Positions 49,866-62,614 of a stretch of DNA of 64,000 nt are shown piece after piece. The DNA is from Xiphophorus maculatus (Eukaryota; Chordata; Actinopteri; Cyprinodontiformes; Poeciliidae): contig NC_036447.1 in NCBI RefSeq assembly GCF_002775205.1, positions 17,962,501 to 18,026,500 of the forward strand, read 5' to 3'. Made by a program: the position numbers and the translations under genes. The notes under the pieces are model-generated. The model saw nothing but the letters and a program-made list of their open reading frames with translations. It had not been told where the DNA came from and searched no databases. How positions within the stretch are numbered: the first letter of the stretch is position 1; each line of letters opens with the position of its first letter.

Positions 49866-51559
49866 GACATTACCTAAATAAGGACAATTTATGGAGCAAA
49901 AGGGGTTAAAAAGTCTCTCAGGAAAAAGGTGACATAAAAAACAGATAATTTAAATACTATATTTTGTGAAAGGACTGAAAATTTTGAGGGACATACTGCT
50001 TGGGGTCCTAGTTGTAGAGTGGCACCAAAGTTTATGTTTTGGATAGGACATCTGAATTTTAAGAAAGATTAAACAATAATAAGTCAGCACTTGCTGCTCA
50101 GACGTAGACAATGTTCTTACAATCTGAGACACAGCAGAGCAGACAGCAACATCACTCACATAAAATGCTTTTTTTTTAAAGTTCCTTCTCTGCCACAGCC
50201 AGCTGGTGGTGAACAAAAATTACTAAACATATTCAACAATAACTTTATTCTAACTTATGTATGATGCATTACTATCTATCAAAATTGGAAAGGCACAAAG
50301 CTGTACAATATTTGCAATAAACTACCTGTTACATTTACCCAATATTTGTTTTTAAATGTGTGTTCACATTCCAAATTCTTGTCTAGTGGCTTCACATATT
50401 TATCTATCACATTTTGTTTTTTTTCTTTCCTTAATCTATTGATCAACAGAACTTGGCACAACACTTCCAAAGTGCCTCTACATTCATAAATTAATTAATC
50501 TTAAAGATCTTTAACTTTTAGTGAACAGAAAGAATCTTGCTGGACTAAAACAAGAAACATAAATGGATTTAGTGTCAGACAGTGAGTAAATTTGGTCATC
50601 AAAATGTTTACATAGTGTACATAAATATCTGATTTTAACTCTACAGTAGAATACAGAGGTAGAAGAAATGTTCTGCCATATTGTTTGCTGACACTTTGTG
50701 TTTAGCTGGCTTGTATCTAACAAGGATCAGGATATTTCAGAGCAGCTCCAACATAAAACTTCCAACAAGGACTAAATCCTATGTTCTGCATTTGGGCAAA
50801 AAAACAAAAAAAAAACTGCCAGCCTTTCAGAGGTCAGATTGTACTAAAAAAACTCATCTTGTTCCTGAAAGTTCAACTCTATTCTCTGCAGTAGAAGTAA
50901 ACTCTCCTCTAAGCTCTAATCTCCCTGTACATCACAATCAGTCTCTTCTATGTTTCTTTACGACACTCAGCCATCAATCCCTCATCCCGACCCAACCTTC
51001 TTTATTCTGTTTCTCATTATTCAGTCCATCTGTTGCTGTTGCTATGGATGGCAAATCAGAATACAGAATGAGAGCTAGATATAGAAACACAAAATATTTT
51101 ACGTTTTCTATGAGACTTTGGATAAAGTCTCCTTTTATAATTACTGTTGTTGGTCTTGCTGCTATGCTGTCTACTGGGACAAAAATCCCATCTGGCCAGA
51201 TGAAATGAAAAGCACATCAAAGATATCACTACACTTTCAGGGATTATTTGGATTTCCTTTATCTTTGTTTGGAAGAGTTGAGTTTATTCAAATGACACCC
51301 AACTATTTTTGGCCATCAGCATCAGCTCTGCAGAGACAGCACATTTATTTGGTTCAAGTGTGTTAGAGAAAGAATGAATCTAAAGGTTGCTCTTGAGAAC
51401 TGAACTTAAGCAGCTCTGCAATAAGCACATCAGCAATGATGAGTTTATTGGCCTTAGAAGTAACCCTGCATGTATTAAACATTGTGACTTATAGCTGCCA
51501 ATTTAGCCTTGCTGCAAATAGTCAGCACATATGACTGTGCACTGTAGAGAAATATCTTT

Positions 51560-51730
51560 GCAATATGAAGCTGAAACCACATATCAGATTCTGAATAAGC
51601 ATTATTAGCCAAGAATGTGCAAATGAACAAGGAATTTGATGTTGATTTTAAAGCACTCACAGCATACAGACCTAAAGTACAAATATATAAACTTTAGAGG
51701 AAATAAAAATAAGGATAAAGGAACAACATG
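51560..51730 (-). repeat. LINE 3'-end-like repeat, copy 1
   Basis: GCAAATGAACAAGGAATTTGATGTTG near 51,617, then CTCACAGCATACAGACCTAAAG, resembles the segment at 63,180-63,300 (CACAAACAAGGAATTTGACT, then CTCACAGCAAGCAGACATAAAG). Read on the minus strand this is the kind of 3' end, CAAATTCCTTGTTTGTGC, carried by a fish non-LTR element. Copy boundaries are approximate. Confidence 0.5.
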
Positions 51731-53743
51731 CATTCATTTGCAGTCAATGTTTTGTGTGTTGTAAGAAAAAAAGGATTGTTGTTCAAAAATGCTTATTTTG
51801 TGTTTGCAGTAAAGTTTCTGACTGTTCAGGTTGCGAAGTGTTTACTGGCAAGGGATTCTCGCTGAAAGCAATATCTTAGAAATTACTTTTGAAGCATATC
51901 AGTCAGAAACACATTGTGCAAAAAGGGTCACTTAAAAAGATGAATAGACAGCAAGTATTAAGTATATTTTTGTCATTTCATATATCCAAACCATATAATA
52001 TAATAAACTTGTGTTTCTGCTTTCTGGATCTTGTCAATTCAATCGAAGTATAACCTTCCTTCATTTCTAAAGAGGGAAAAGCACCAGTTCCATCGCTTGA
52101 CATTCAGAGAGAAGGTGGACTTTTCTAAGAAAATACAATGGCATCTTGATCAGCAACATCTCTCTACCTAGCCTGCAACCAGGATTCATTCATCCCTTGT
52201 TTTTTATAGGTTATGAATGAATAAATGGATCAACACCTGTATAAAACCCGTTTCTCCAAAGACCCATGGATTTTTCTTGTCTGAGTGGAAGGATATTAGC
52301 TGAAACACCATAATCAGATTCAGAGATGTTGTCAAGGGAAGGTCAAATCAAATAATTTGAATCGCCTACTTGGTGCTGCACACACTGGGTGTCTGCTTGC
52401 AGCTATAAATAACCCATTCTGGTTTCCCATTCTGGTTTCAAAAGGACAATGTTTATCAAGACAAAATAAAAGCAGTGATGTGGTAGTTTCCTGCAGGTCA
52501 ACCCTGAAATGTTTCCCGTTAAAGGGAATTGCATTATGGGGTTTGTAAAGGACCCAATCCCAAGGCTAGCAGTGGTGGAAATGAGGAGGCCTTCACTAAT
52601 AAATAAACTGAGGGAACTTGCACATAAATCACAGGGAGAGGAACATGGAGCACAACAGAATAAATGATGGCAGCCAGTGAGGTGATGCACTGAGGCAAGG
52701 ATAGAGAACGATCTTGGCTCCAAATAAGTTTAATCAGGGGAATGTGGAATAGCTGTCAAGGAGAGTAAACAAGGAGAATGAAGATTAAATAAAAAGCACA
52801 AGTATCACACAGGGAGCTAAACTAGACACAAAATGATCTATGGGTCAAAGGGAAAAGCCTAATTCAAAAATAGGAGGGCAAACCAAAATGCACAGACAGA
52901 ATAACACAACAGATAAGTAAGAAAGTAAACAAAGAAATGAACCATAAGAACAATAATGAATACAGAGAAACTAATTGGATTTTGCAAAACCTTACAAACA
53001 TATATTAACAACAAAGAAATGATCAGAAAACCAGTCAGGAAAATTTATGAAATGAGAAGTGATTTAGGTGATTTTCCTGATTTGAAGATATTTGCTCAAT
53101 TTTACTTTTTAAAAATCCAAATTTTAACTATCCTAAAACATGTAACAATGGAAAGAATTATTCAAGTACAAATAGTATTCTAACAAATCGGGTTTTGATG
53201 TGATAAAGAGTCTATGTACAACCTCTTTTACTCAAACCCATAACAAATCATGCGGAAAAAAATCAGTATGTAGACATAACACTCTTCTACAAGCACACAA
53301 ACAGAAGATGAAACCTAAAATCTAGGTATTATTAATCTTTCCCTGATAGGGCATGGCAAACTCCATATGACCTCATGAAGACCATTGGAACTCACTAAAA
53401 CTGTAATAACAACACAAGATACTTGTTCATGCTTACTTTTCCAATAAAATTTCTGTCACACACATTTTCTGTTTTCACCCCGAAGCACCAAAGCACAAAA
53501 ACTGTTATCATGTCAGCATGGAACATACATGGCCAATGACAATCTTTGTTCATCTTAAATTTGAAATACAGCCACAAAAAACGACTTCAACAAAACAAGA
53601 CTATTAAAGTCACATTGATATTGTTGAGGCTGATATTATGCCTTGCTTCTGATAGATTTATTCATATGGCAGCATCAACACATTGGAGCTTAGAGAATGA
53701 AGGCTTTTGTAGGAGAAAAACTCATGTTTCCTTTAAGTTTTCT

Positions 53744-53783
53744 CTCAATTGTTGCTTTTAGACCTCAATTGTTGCTTTTAGAC
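53744..53783. repeat. 20-bp tandem duplication
   Basis: CTCAATTGTTGCTTTTAGAC occurs twice head to tail with no spacer. No feature around it explains the duplication. Confidence 0.9.
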
Positions 53784-54164
53784 ATTATAGGAAAAAGACC
53801 AGATGATGAAAGAACAGGGAATGCACCTATTCATTCATTTGACAAAACAAATCAGTTGAAGTCCTTCAAAAGCTGATGAGAAGGCAGATTATTCCAACCA
53901 ATAAAGGGCTTATCTGTTAATGCGACTGCAATCGTTCATTCTTGAAAAGAAGGTGTATTTTCTGTGTTTCCATGTCTGACCTCGTCAGATTACAGTCACA
54001 AATTGCTATGCAGAGTGCATTTTTAGACGTAACATATAAATGCTCAGCTGCCATCTGATTAATTGAAAGCAGTCCATGCCTGATAGCGGCTTATGTCAGC
54101 CAAGCAATGTAAACACCAGCTCATGAACTCAGAAGTGACCCAATTTTCTATTTTATGGCCCTAC

Positions 54165-54772
54165 CTGTCCAAAGACGGAAGCCACAATGGGGCGCAGCTT
54201 CCTCTTGTCTCCTTCTGGCAACCAGAGATCTTCAGGGTCTCCATCAGGGGAGGACAGACTCAGGGTCTTGGCTTTGGGCTTTGGTGGCCTCTTTATGCTT
54301 GCTGAACTCCACCGTCTGAAGGATTCAATCTTTTTCTTAATGGAACCCTAGAGAGCAGTATCAATGGTGTCAACCAAGCGTAGCAAAATTCACTCGAAAG
54401 AAAGACAGGACGAAAACATAAAATGACACCATCTTACAAAATGGAAGAAAATGTTCAAATAGATTTTTTTTCTTATATTTAATAGAATAGACTTTGTATC
54501 TGCATCAGTGGCAGAACTTTGCACATTACAGTCATATATTTGGATCCACATCCACTGACCTTCTTTATTAGCTTCCCCTCCTGCACGTCCATTGACTGTA
54601 CCCTTTTCATCTCAGTCATTTTTGCAGTCCAGCTGAACCACAGAGACGTCTTTATTTTGCTCTCCCTGCGCCTCGGTCTCGTTCTGTCCTCCTTTTTATC
54701 TGTCACTACAGCATCTGACACCAAATCATAATCTGAGGTATATCCCCCCGCTGCCTTTGCTCCTCCTCTCAT
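54165..54772 (-). CDS. Two coding exons of an unrecognised gene (partial)
   Basis: Two minus-strand exons join in phase 0. Exon A (54772-54560, 71 codons) starts at an ATG and ends at an AAG|GTCAGT donor. Exon B (54347-54165, 61 codons) lies between a CTCTCTAG acceptor and a CAG|GTAGGG donor. Exon A has GGYTSDYDLVSDAVVTDKKE followed by a very basic stretch (RTRPRRRESKIK) and WFSWTAKMTEMKR. Exon B has KKKIESFRRWSSASIKRPPK, then SSPDGDPEDLWLPEGDKRKL and RPIVASVFGQ. Basic/Ser patches with RRWS and RRES look like kinase sites and suggest an intracellular scaffold or signalling protein. The ATG has no proven upstream boundary, and exon A could instead be an internal exon entered from a GGCAG just inside it. 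Later exons should lie toward lower coordinates or beyond. I do not recognise the family. Confidence 0.6.
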
Positions 54773-56379
54773 CCCCTACACTCTCCATGCTTTACCCCTC
54801 CTCTTTTTTTTACATCCATCACTCACTTTATTTTGAATTGACCGGATTTTATTCATTCTCCAGATTGTGCACATTTTCATTCACAACAAAGCATATCAGT
54901 GGGAAATGTTCTTTAGTCCCGTCATACAATTGACCCTATATAGAAAATAGATCTAAATATTCAGTTATATATTTAGCAGAGGTGTATCACTGGCACTCCT
55001 CACATTGTGTCTGATATGAGCCTGCCACTATTTTCCACCCATGTATGCGAGTTCTTTGATAATCCTGTATTTATTTCCGCACTCACCCTTCTGCTCTCAT
55101 GCTAATGTTGGCTTATCCTCAATCCTCTGCAATTTATAGTGCTTCACATTGTTCATCATTTTCCCCATATGGGATGTTTCTTCATATGCATGCGCTAAAT
55201 CGTACATACACATAAATACCAATAGAACATCTTGACTGCAAGAAGCTTTATCGCTGGCTTTCTGGGCTCCATTTCTGCTGCGTTCCTCAGAGAAAAAAAT
55301 GATTACCATTGTAGAAATTTATAGCAGAAAAAGCTTTTTTATAAAGATCATTATAGTATTTATATTAATCCAAGTTAGGCTGGTTGAGATCCAGAGTTTT
55401 CAAGGTGCAGACAACTAACTATAAAATACAACTAATAACAAATACAGCCAAGACGAATTTCAAAAGCAACAAAACTTGCAGGTGCTTTTGTCAAGTTCTG
55501 TTAGGTTTAATTTACTGTGCGATCCCCACTTGAAAAGGATAGGTCTCTACTGTGGAACATAACTGGATTTCACTCACGGAGTCTTCATTTTAGTTAGACC
55601 ATCTTTATTTTCATAATTTTTGTAGTCCAACCACATAGGTGAAAAACGTCAAAACAAACAGAAACACATCTATTACTATCTGAAATTTACAAGATAAATT
55701 TCCACCCCTTTAAACCATTTAATCCTAAAGTATAATAAATAGCAAATGTTTTATAATATAATTCAATGCCAATAAATAAATTAGCATATTTAACAACATT
55801 TAATTTCATAGTCAAACATCCTAACCAACTATTTTTTTCACTTTCTACTTCAATAAACACCAAGTGTATTGTCTTTTTTTCCTTTTCAATAATATTAACT
55901 CTCAAACAATCAATCCAAGTCCATATTTATGAGCAACAGTATAGTAAGCTTACCGGCTGTCCTTCACAGTTTTTTTTAGAAAATTTTGCACAGTTTCAAT
56001 TTACGTGATACCAGGATTGTTTGCTTTCATGCTGTGGCACTTCAAAACCAGGAGTGACAGGTCAGTCACCCTTTAAGTACCTACACTCTGATTGGTAGGA
56101 GATTGAATCCACCTGGTTCTCATCACTCCAGCAGAGAAGAAAGATACAGCAGATGGGTTTGGCAGAGGGGAGTGGCTTGCTGGCAGTTTGTCAGAACAGC
56201 TTTTAAAAGATTTTAAAAATCTTAGAGAGCTATTACGTGCGATAGTTTCAAGTGTTGCCACAGGGAGTGTCAGAATTAGGGGGAGCATGTAAGATGGTCT
56301 ATTTTCCAACTCAGATGGGATGTTCAGGTTAAAAAGTCCTGGAAGTACAGGTTGCCAACTTGATGTTTACTTGATGTAA

Positions 56380-57030
56380 GTCAAGTCAAATTAAGTTTAT
56401 TTGTATAGTATATTTTAGCAACAAGGCAGTTCAATGTGCTTCACATGATAAAAACATAAGACAGTGAACAAACAAGCAACAAACAGAAAAAGAAGCACAG
56501 ATAATAACTTCAGTTTTGTTTCTGTTCAGCTGGAGAAAGTTATAGTACATCCATGAACTGATTTGATCTAATAATCAGTGCTTGGATAGATAATTAGACC
56601 TTGTGACATCGTAATGTAGAGCTGTGTATCATCTATTTAGCTATGGTATCTACTTTTATTATTTATTATCATATGAGCTAGCAGGAGAATAGAGATTTAA
56701 TAGAAGATGCCCAAGGATTGAAACTCACAGGTGATTTCTTCCTCCAATGAGAAGTTACCTAGTGACACAACAAAGGCCCTGTTTTTAAATAGGATTCAAA
56801 CCAATCAAGTACCATAGAGTCCTCACAGCTCTCCTGTTGCATCAATTTCATGTTCAACAGAGTTAAATGCTGCGCTGAGGTTCAACAGAACGAGCACTGA
56901 GGTTCTTCCATATTCTAAAAGTTCATATGTACAATAATAGTATAATAGTCCAAGTACTGATTTATATATCAAACTGCTCCCCAGGATGTCTGTGCATGAG
57001 TGTAAAGATGTCCTGTTGACATACATTGAT
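56380..57030 (-). mobile_element. LINE-derived repeat, 3' end on minus strand, with RT-like words
   Basis: The plus-strand start TCAAATTAAGTTTATTTGTA, then AGCAACAAGGCAGTTCAA, is the reverse complement of a fish LINE tail and matches the tail at 370-473. Further in (about 56,850-56,900) the minus strand reads SVLVLLNLSAAFNSVEHEI, a variant of the reverse transcriptase block LVLLDLSAAFDTVDHEIL of CR1/L2-like elements. The distance between this block and the tail is shorter than in a complete element, so it is internally deleted. The RT match could be partly chance. Confidence 0.55.
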
Positions 57031-58392
57031 GTGTTATAATGTATATTCTATTATAATTTTTAAAGAATTGTGAACGATCTGGCTTTAGAGGCCACATTAA
57101 AAATGTACACAAGAAACGGCCCGGCTAAAAGAAAGAAATCTCTTTCCATGGGAAAAAATGTGTCAAATTCAACCGTTCCAAACACGCACGGTGCAATAGC
57201 TGGGTGTGTCATTACAAGCATTTGTAATCACTTTGAACATTTATTATAATCCTACAATATAAGCAAAACAGAAACAAGTCTTACCAATATGTAACAACTT
57301 ACCAAAACATCCTCTTTTAATTAGATTATGGATGAAATACATCTGGCTTCACAGATTTATGTAGCTAAACCTTGTGGGAAACAAAAAAAATGTTTATGTT
57401 GGTCAATAGAGCCTGTGTTTAAACAGTCAAAAAAAAAAACTCTGCTTCAAAAATCATCGCATTTGTTTAATGAAAAAAAGAGACATCATTCTTGCTAAAG
57501 TTTTCACAATAAAGAAATTTTGATTACTAACAACTTCGAGTAGACTCTGCTGTAACAGACACAGTGGGCGGTGTTAATGTATTTCACATCAGGCTGTTAC
57601 ATAGAAAAAAAATAAGCAATGACATTTAAGTGGCACAACAGTAAAACATGGCATTCATAAATTCAAATTATGCACATGTGTATTATTGCTAACCACAAAT
57701 TACTCTTGTCATTTTGATTAGTTCCTACTGTCTTCTTTCTTATCATCCTTGATTCATCTTAATTTTCATCTGTGCCTCTCATGCTACATCACCGTCTCAC
57801 TGGCCAATCTTTATTAACATCAGAAGATGACTCCACACCAAAACATTTCAGTCAAGTTGAGCTTGACTCGTGTATTTCAGTATCTTGATATTTTTCTTTG
57901 CAGCTTTGCTGTTGTCATCAGATTATTGTGCTGTCAAACCAGCCAAACTCACACTTCAGCTTTTAGAAACACAAATTTTCTCAAAGCATGTATAGCATCC
58001 CTAGATTTTTAGTCCTTTCATTTCCACTGACATGTTGGCCTCTTTTTCTCTTCAGCTGGCCATTTGGATTTTAAAATTTATTTATTTATAACAGAATATG
58101 TATTTGTGACCTCCCAGGCTCCAAACGAATATTTTTCTTCATATGAAAGCCATTTGCAGGTGCATCAAACTCTCTTTTGAGACAAAGGATAAGATCACAA
58201 AGGTTAGCCATCTTCTTCCCTTTTTATTAAAATAGTTCAGAAGTTCTCTTTTAGCACACTCTTTCAACATTCATCATGTCAAAATTCAAATTGAGAACTT
58301 GTTTCTGTTCAGTAGTGGTTTAAAATACCTTAAATATGCAAAGCAATATTTGTCACAAAGTTTGTTTGAGTTAAGAAAAAAAAAATTGGTCA

Positions 58393-58597
58393 CACTGAAA
58401 AAAGAATACAGGAGATCCAACTTAAAAAAAGAGAGTTAATTTGTTACAGGTGACCACGTTAAGATTATCCAACAAAATACATTTAGTTTATCACGCTGTC
58501 ATGTTAAACAAATGTAAAGTAAGTTAGACAACCTTAATTCGATTTCATGTAACAAAATACTTTTTTTAAGTTGGAAGTCTATTCTCCTTTTTCAGTG
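58393..58597. mobile_element. MITE with about 38-bp imperfect terminal inverted repeats
   Basis: The left arm begins CACTGAAAAAAGAATACAGG and ends TCCAACTTAAAAAAAG. The right arm, reverse-complemented, begins CACTGAAAAAGGAGAATAGA and ends TTCCAACTTAAAAAAAG. The 205-bp element has no coding frame. Target-site duplications could not be fixed, so the superfamily is left open. Confidence 0.7.
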
Positions 58598-59786
58598 CAG
58601 AATCACACATCTGTGAAAGTCTCTGATGTCAGAGAAGAGAAAGCTCTTGGTAACAGCTTCCACATTGCTTAAAAGTTGTTTTTTGAGAGGGCGAGGAGTT
58701 GACTTGCTCCAGGGAGCAAAGCGAGTCTTGGAGAACCTTTGAGTGTCAGAACTTTCAAAAAGCTTTGATCCACCAAAACAGCCTGACCTGATTGTGTCAT
58801 AGCCTGGGCTGATTATGTTTCTTCAGTTTTTTTCTTAATTTTTAAGGTATGCTTTGGTGTATTGAATAACCTCTTAGTGTCCTTTTTGCATTAACAAACT
58901 GGTTCCAAAACCAAAGTGACAGAGCTCCAGGTGTCTAAACCTGGAGCAAAAAAGACCACTGTTACTGTTTTATCTCAGAGCGCTTGGTCTCAGTTGGCTG
59001 AAGAAGAATGTTTGTTTAGACGCACAACCATTCTGTGCTTTTCTGTTGTCCTCTCAAAAAACCCGGAAAACATCCTTTACAAGACATTGTGTCCTTATAA
59101 TTATTTTAAATTCATGGACTTTTAGTGAGTGATCTTAAGTCTAACTTTTGGGAGTTTTATCATTTCTTTGTCTTCTGCAGAATCTAATGTTAGTGAGACT
59201 ATGCTTAAACACCCACTAATGGAAAGATTGACATCTGTTTTGAATGTTTTCTTTCTCATGGTGGAATGGTAGTTTGTGATTGGTTGTTTAACCCATCTAC
59301 TTGACAGCAGTAGACACTGACAGCTACCTGACAGCAAGTTCATGTCAAGTTGTCCCTCTTCTTGCATCAAAAGGACAACCCATCTCAATCTTTCGTTTCC
59401 AGGACATTTCATGAGAAATATGAGTTAAAGAGAAAGCTTATATAGCATTAATGAGAAAATGGTTGCTTTTGTTCCTGTTCATTTTGAAGGATCTGATACA
59501 TAATTAGAATAACAACAACATACAGTACACAAATTCTGTCCAAGGAACAGGATTTCCAGAAAAAACGAAACAACTTTAACACAATATCTTCAACAAAGCC
59601 AAAGTGTGGCACCAAGTCTCTCACTAACAGTGGGTGTTAGAGAAAGTAATCAAACTTTTAGGACACACCAGTCCAAACAGCAGTTTCAGAAAAGAATCAG
59701 CTTTCAGTTCTGCTATCAACTCACTATGAGACAAATACGCAGGAAAGTCATTAAGAAGCAAAGAAAAAAGAAGTTCTTGTTTATAC

Positions 59787-60013
59787 CTGTAGCTTCTTTC
59801 CCAGACAGACTGAGAGCGCACCATAGCATGAGACATAGCACAGTCCATGAACTCATCAGGGAACTCATTCTCACGCATCTTTGTGGTGCGAAACCAGCGG
59901 CACTGGCTCACTGACAAAGATATTGCTAGTAAAGCATCGTCCCACATGCGTAACCAATTACCGAAATCATAGAAACACACCCTGGTATGCCAGGCGCACG
60001 GCCAAGCCGCCAT
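59787..60013 (-). CDS. Weak possible exon
   Basis: A minus-strand frame runs from ATGGCGGCTTGG (directly after a TTTTGTAG acceptor-like site) to an ACAG|GTATAA donor-like site. Its second half, MRENEFPDEFMDCAMSHAMV, has balanced, protein-like composition. The other two frames contain stops. It could be a 5' exon of the unrecognised gene at 54.2-54.8 kb, an exon of another gene, or chance. No family is recognised and the polypyrimidine tract is weak. Confidence 0.22.
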
Positions 60014-60109
60014 CCTACAAAAGAACTCACATACCAAAGAGACTCCCTGAAGGGAAACAGACAGAACCCATAGCCCATATCAGAGTAGAGACTAGGAATC
60101 TATACTGCT

Positions 60110-60235
60110 GTAGTCCTTGAGATTCACTGTCGTGCAGGTTTTAGATGCAACCCTTTTCCAACAAACCTGATTCAAATGAATAGCTTGTTACAAGGCCTCT
60201 GCCAAACTTGATGGCATGCTTTAATCATGTGAGTC
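60110..60235. mobile_element. Half copy of the hAT-like fold-back repeat
   Basis: GTAGTCCTTGAGATTCACTG, then CAGGTTTTAGATGCAACCC, CCAACAAACCTGATTCAAAT and CAAACTTGATGGCATGC, follows the left half of the same common fish repeat as the copy at 48,975-49,195. The right half is missing or unrecognisable. Confidence 0.55.
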
Positions 60236-60239
60236 AACT

Positions 60240-62280
60240 TTGTAAATTCAACTTATTACACTCAATAATAATAGCTTGTTCTATCTCCAGATGGACTTTA
60301 CTAAATTTGTCATGTTCAATTAATATCAACAACAATCCTTTATGTTGTTCAAATGTCAAGTCAGGCAGCATAATAACAGGTTTAAGTGCTCTGGGTCCAA
60401 CAGTTAGTCACTTCTTAAACCAAATATGTAACCAAAATGGCCTTAACATTCTATTTTGAACAACATCCATCTAGTGAAGTCATTGGTCATTGGTGCGAAA
60501 GTCCAAATTAAGGTACAAGTATTTTGTAATTTCATCATATTAAAATCCTTCAATTTCTGGCTCAAATGACTCACACTGCTGTCAAATGTATCTGTTTGGG
60601 ATAGTCAGAGTGGGAGCTCACCTCCAAACATCCATTCTATAGAATATGCGTCCAAAAGTATATGGTGACTCGGGTAGAAAAAAAGTCTACTGCTCTGATG
60701 AAGACTGGCTTTCTTTTAAGGAAAGATGTAGAATAATGGGACTCTGTGGTTTTGTTTTTTAAAGGGATACAGCACTGTTGTGTTGATTTATGTGGGAACA
60801 TTTATTGATGTAATTGTCTGAAAAGAGAAATGTCACACGGCTGAAGTTCTAACAACTGAAAACATGTGAATGTATTAACTTATTATTTGGAAATCCCCAA
60901 GTTTGGAACTGCCCCTGCCCTCCATCTTTATACTTGCAATTTCTGTTACAGTGAAAGAAATGAAAGAGGCTTATTTTGGTGCTTAATTCAAAGAGACAGG
61001 AAGTCTTGAAGCAAAACACCCACTTTTAAAAACTGAGCAAGTCACAACAGCGAGATATTTTTCTTGCAGCAGCTTGTTGTGAAATATGGCAGTTTAGAAA
61101 ACCACTTATGAAAAACTGCTCTTTCCCCTTTTAGAGTTCATAAAGGAGGAACCACAAGAAGGAGAGGGAGCTTTTGTACTTAACTGTCTTCACAATTAAT
61201 TTTTTCAATTTACATTGCGGCTGCTTTAGAGACTTGGGAAAAAAGGACCTGAAATTGTAACTCAGTTGCAGACCAAAATTGTGAGTACAAGTCTGACTTC
61301 TCTCCAGGTTTATTGTGGGTTATTATTCTTTAAGTAATGTACACTTAAACCTTAAATTATTTATTTCTACCAAAATCAGATTTTAGATTGTTAATGTCAG
61401 GGATAAGAACATTTTTGGGTTTACCTGTATGAATGAATTATGCTGTGAAGATATATGGCTGTTACAAATTTGTAATAAGATCCAAGGCTTCATTATTAAG
61501 GACATGCTGTTTCATCTTAACTGTCAGATGACACATTAGACCTCTCCTCTTTACAAAACACATTGTATAAGATATCACATATTTCATAATAATGCATATT
61601 AATGCAAATGTATTAATGAATTGAATTAATACATATGCACACATGTATATCATTGCATGCTTTACATTATGTTAGTTCCTCTGAAATGTCAGAAAACAAG
61701 AGCTTTGCCACATGACTTGATGACATTGACTTTGTAGTTGAACTTTCTGCAAACATGCTATGTGAGACGGATTGTTTTCAAAGTTTTTAAAATAAGATCT
61801 AAGTGTTGGGAGAAATGTTGAGTTCACAAATGCAACACATTTGCAATACAGATCAACTGAGGAACTTCTTGAACTGTTTTCACTCTGACCTTAATTGTGC
61901 AACCTCCAGGAACTTGGATAATAAATCTGTCCAAATTTTAAAAAGTGCACTCAAGAAGTCCCTCTCACTCTGCAAAAATGAAAAACTATTAGGAAATGTC
62001 AGTCAGCTTTAAATACTTCATGATAAATAGTCTTGTTTTTTAGCACAAAGGAGGTAGGAGTTTGTGTAGGCAAAGCTTCTGCTGTTAGATGATTTCTTCT
62101 GCCCAAATCTCAGTGTGTAAAGCAAATAGCCCTGATAGACGGTTCATGGATGACCTATTATAGCAAATCAATAGCATATGTTATGCTACTGACTTGTTCA
62201 GATACAAGATGCACTGCAGTGTGTAACATTGATCAAATTTGAAAATTACACTAAAATATACATATACATAGCTAAGTAAC
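60240..62280. other. Gene-free stretch
   Basis: No supported exon, RNA gene or recognisable transposon. Short open frames near 60,210-60,460 and 61,800-62,010 lack domain content and splice context. Confidence 0.35.
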
Positions 62281-62289
62281 TTCCATTTT

Positions 62290-62495
62290 ACTGTCAGTCC
62301 TGCACTTTATATTTTATATTCATATTTATATTCATATTTTATACTGTATTTTATTTTATTCTGGAGTAACCTCACAACATTGGAACCTCAAAACACTGTC
62401 CTGAGCCGCATGCAACAAAATTTCGTTCTGTATACACCCTGTGCATGCAAAATGACAAAGTCAGTCTAAGTCTAAGTCTAAGTCTAAGTCTAAAA
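62290..62495 (+). repeat. Non-LTR retroelement 3' tail with hexanucleotide repeat
   Basis: The stretch contains AACAAAATTTCGTTCTGTAT and GTGCATGCAAAATGACAAAG, wording typical of the 3' end of fish CR1/L2/Rex-like LINEs (or SINEs sharing that tail). It ends in five tandem AGTCTA-type units (62,461-62,493). Such short 3' tandem tails are a mark of target-primed reverse transcription in these families. A poly-ATATTT stretch precedes it. Confidence 0.65.
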
Positions 62496-62614
62496 TATCA
62501 CTGAGTAATGATATAACAACAAATAACAGTAAATATGCAACAGTTAATATTTAAATTATAAATAAAGCAATATCCAAAATAAGAACTGGGTAAACACCTG
62601 CTGTTTCAGTCTCT

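Larger units (their letters stand above)
42801..54160. other. Repeat-rich stretch without a supported gene
   Basis: Apart from the small elements listed separately, no exon could be supported on either strand. Frames of 60-100 codons, for example around 45,920-46,230 on both strands and 50,680-51,210 on plus, lack domain motifs and a splice context. Because the unrecognised minus-strand gene at 54.2-54.8 kb runs toward lower coordinates, some of its later short exons may lie here unseen. AATAAA-type signals and poly-A runs are too frequent to be informative. Confidence 0.4.
54780..59780. other. Gene-free stretch with repeats
   Basis: No supported exon on either strand apart from the repeats listed separately (56.4-57.0 and 58.4-58.6 kb). 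The 60 bases just above 54,772 on the minus strand contain a poly-A/G-rich run and no TATA box, so the promoter of the unrecognised gene was not located. It may use a more distant first exon in this stretch. Confidence 0.35.

Noticed and set aside
50681-51208. 175-codon plus-strand frame
   Set aside because: Low-complexity Ser/Leu/Pro-rich composition, no domain, no conserved splice context; likely chance in a stop-poor stretch.
59606-59914. 102-codon plus-strand frame
   Set aside because: Antisense to the weak minus-strand exon candidate and lacking any splice or domain support.
62461-62493. Possible CRISPR-like or telomere-like array
   Set aside because: Only five short direct units with no spacers, attached to a retroelement tail; CRISPR arrays are not expected in a vertebrate genome and the unit is not TTAGGG.
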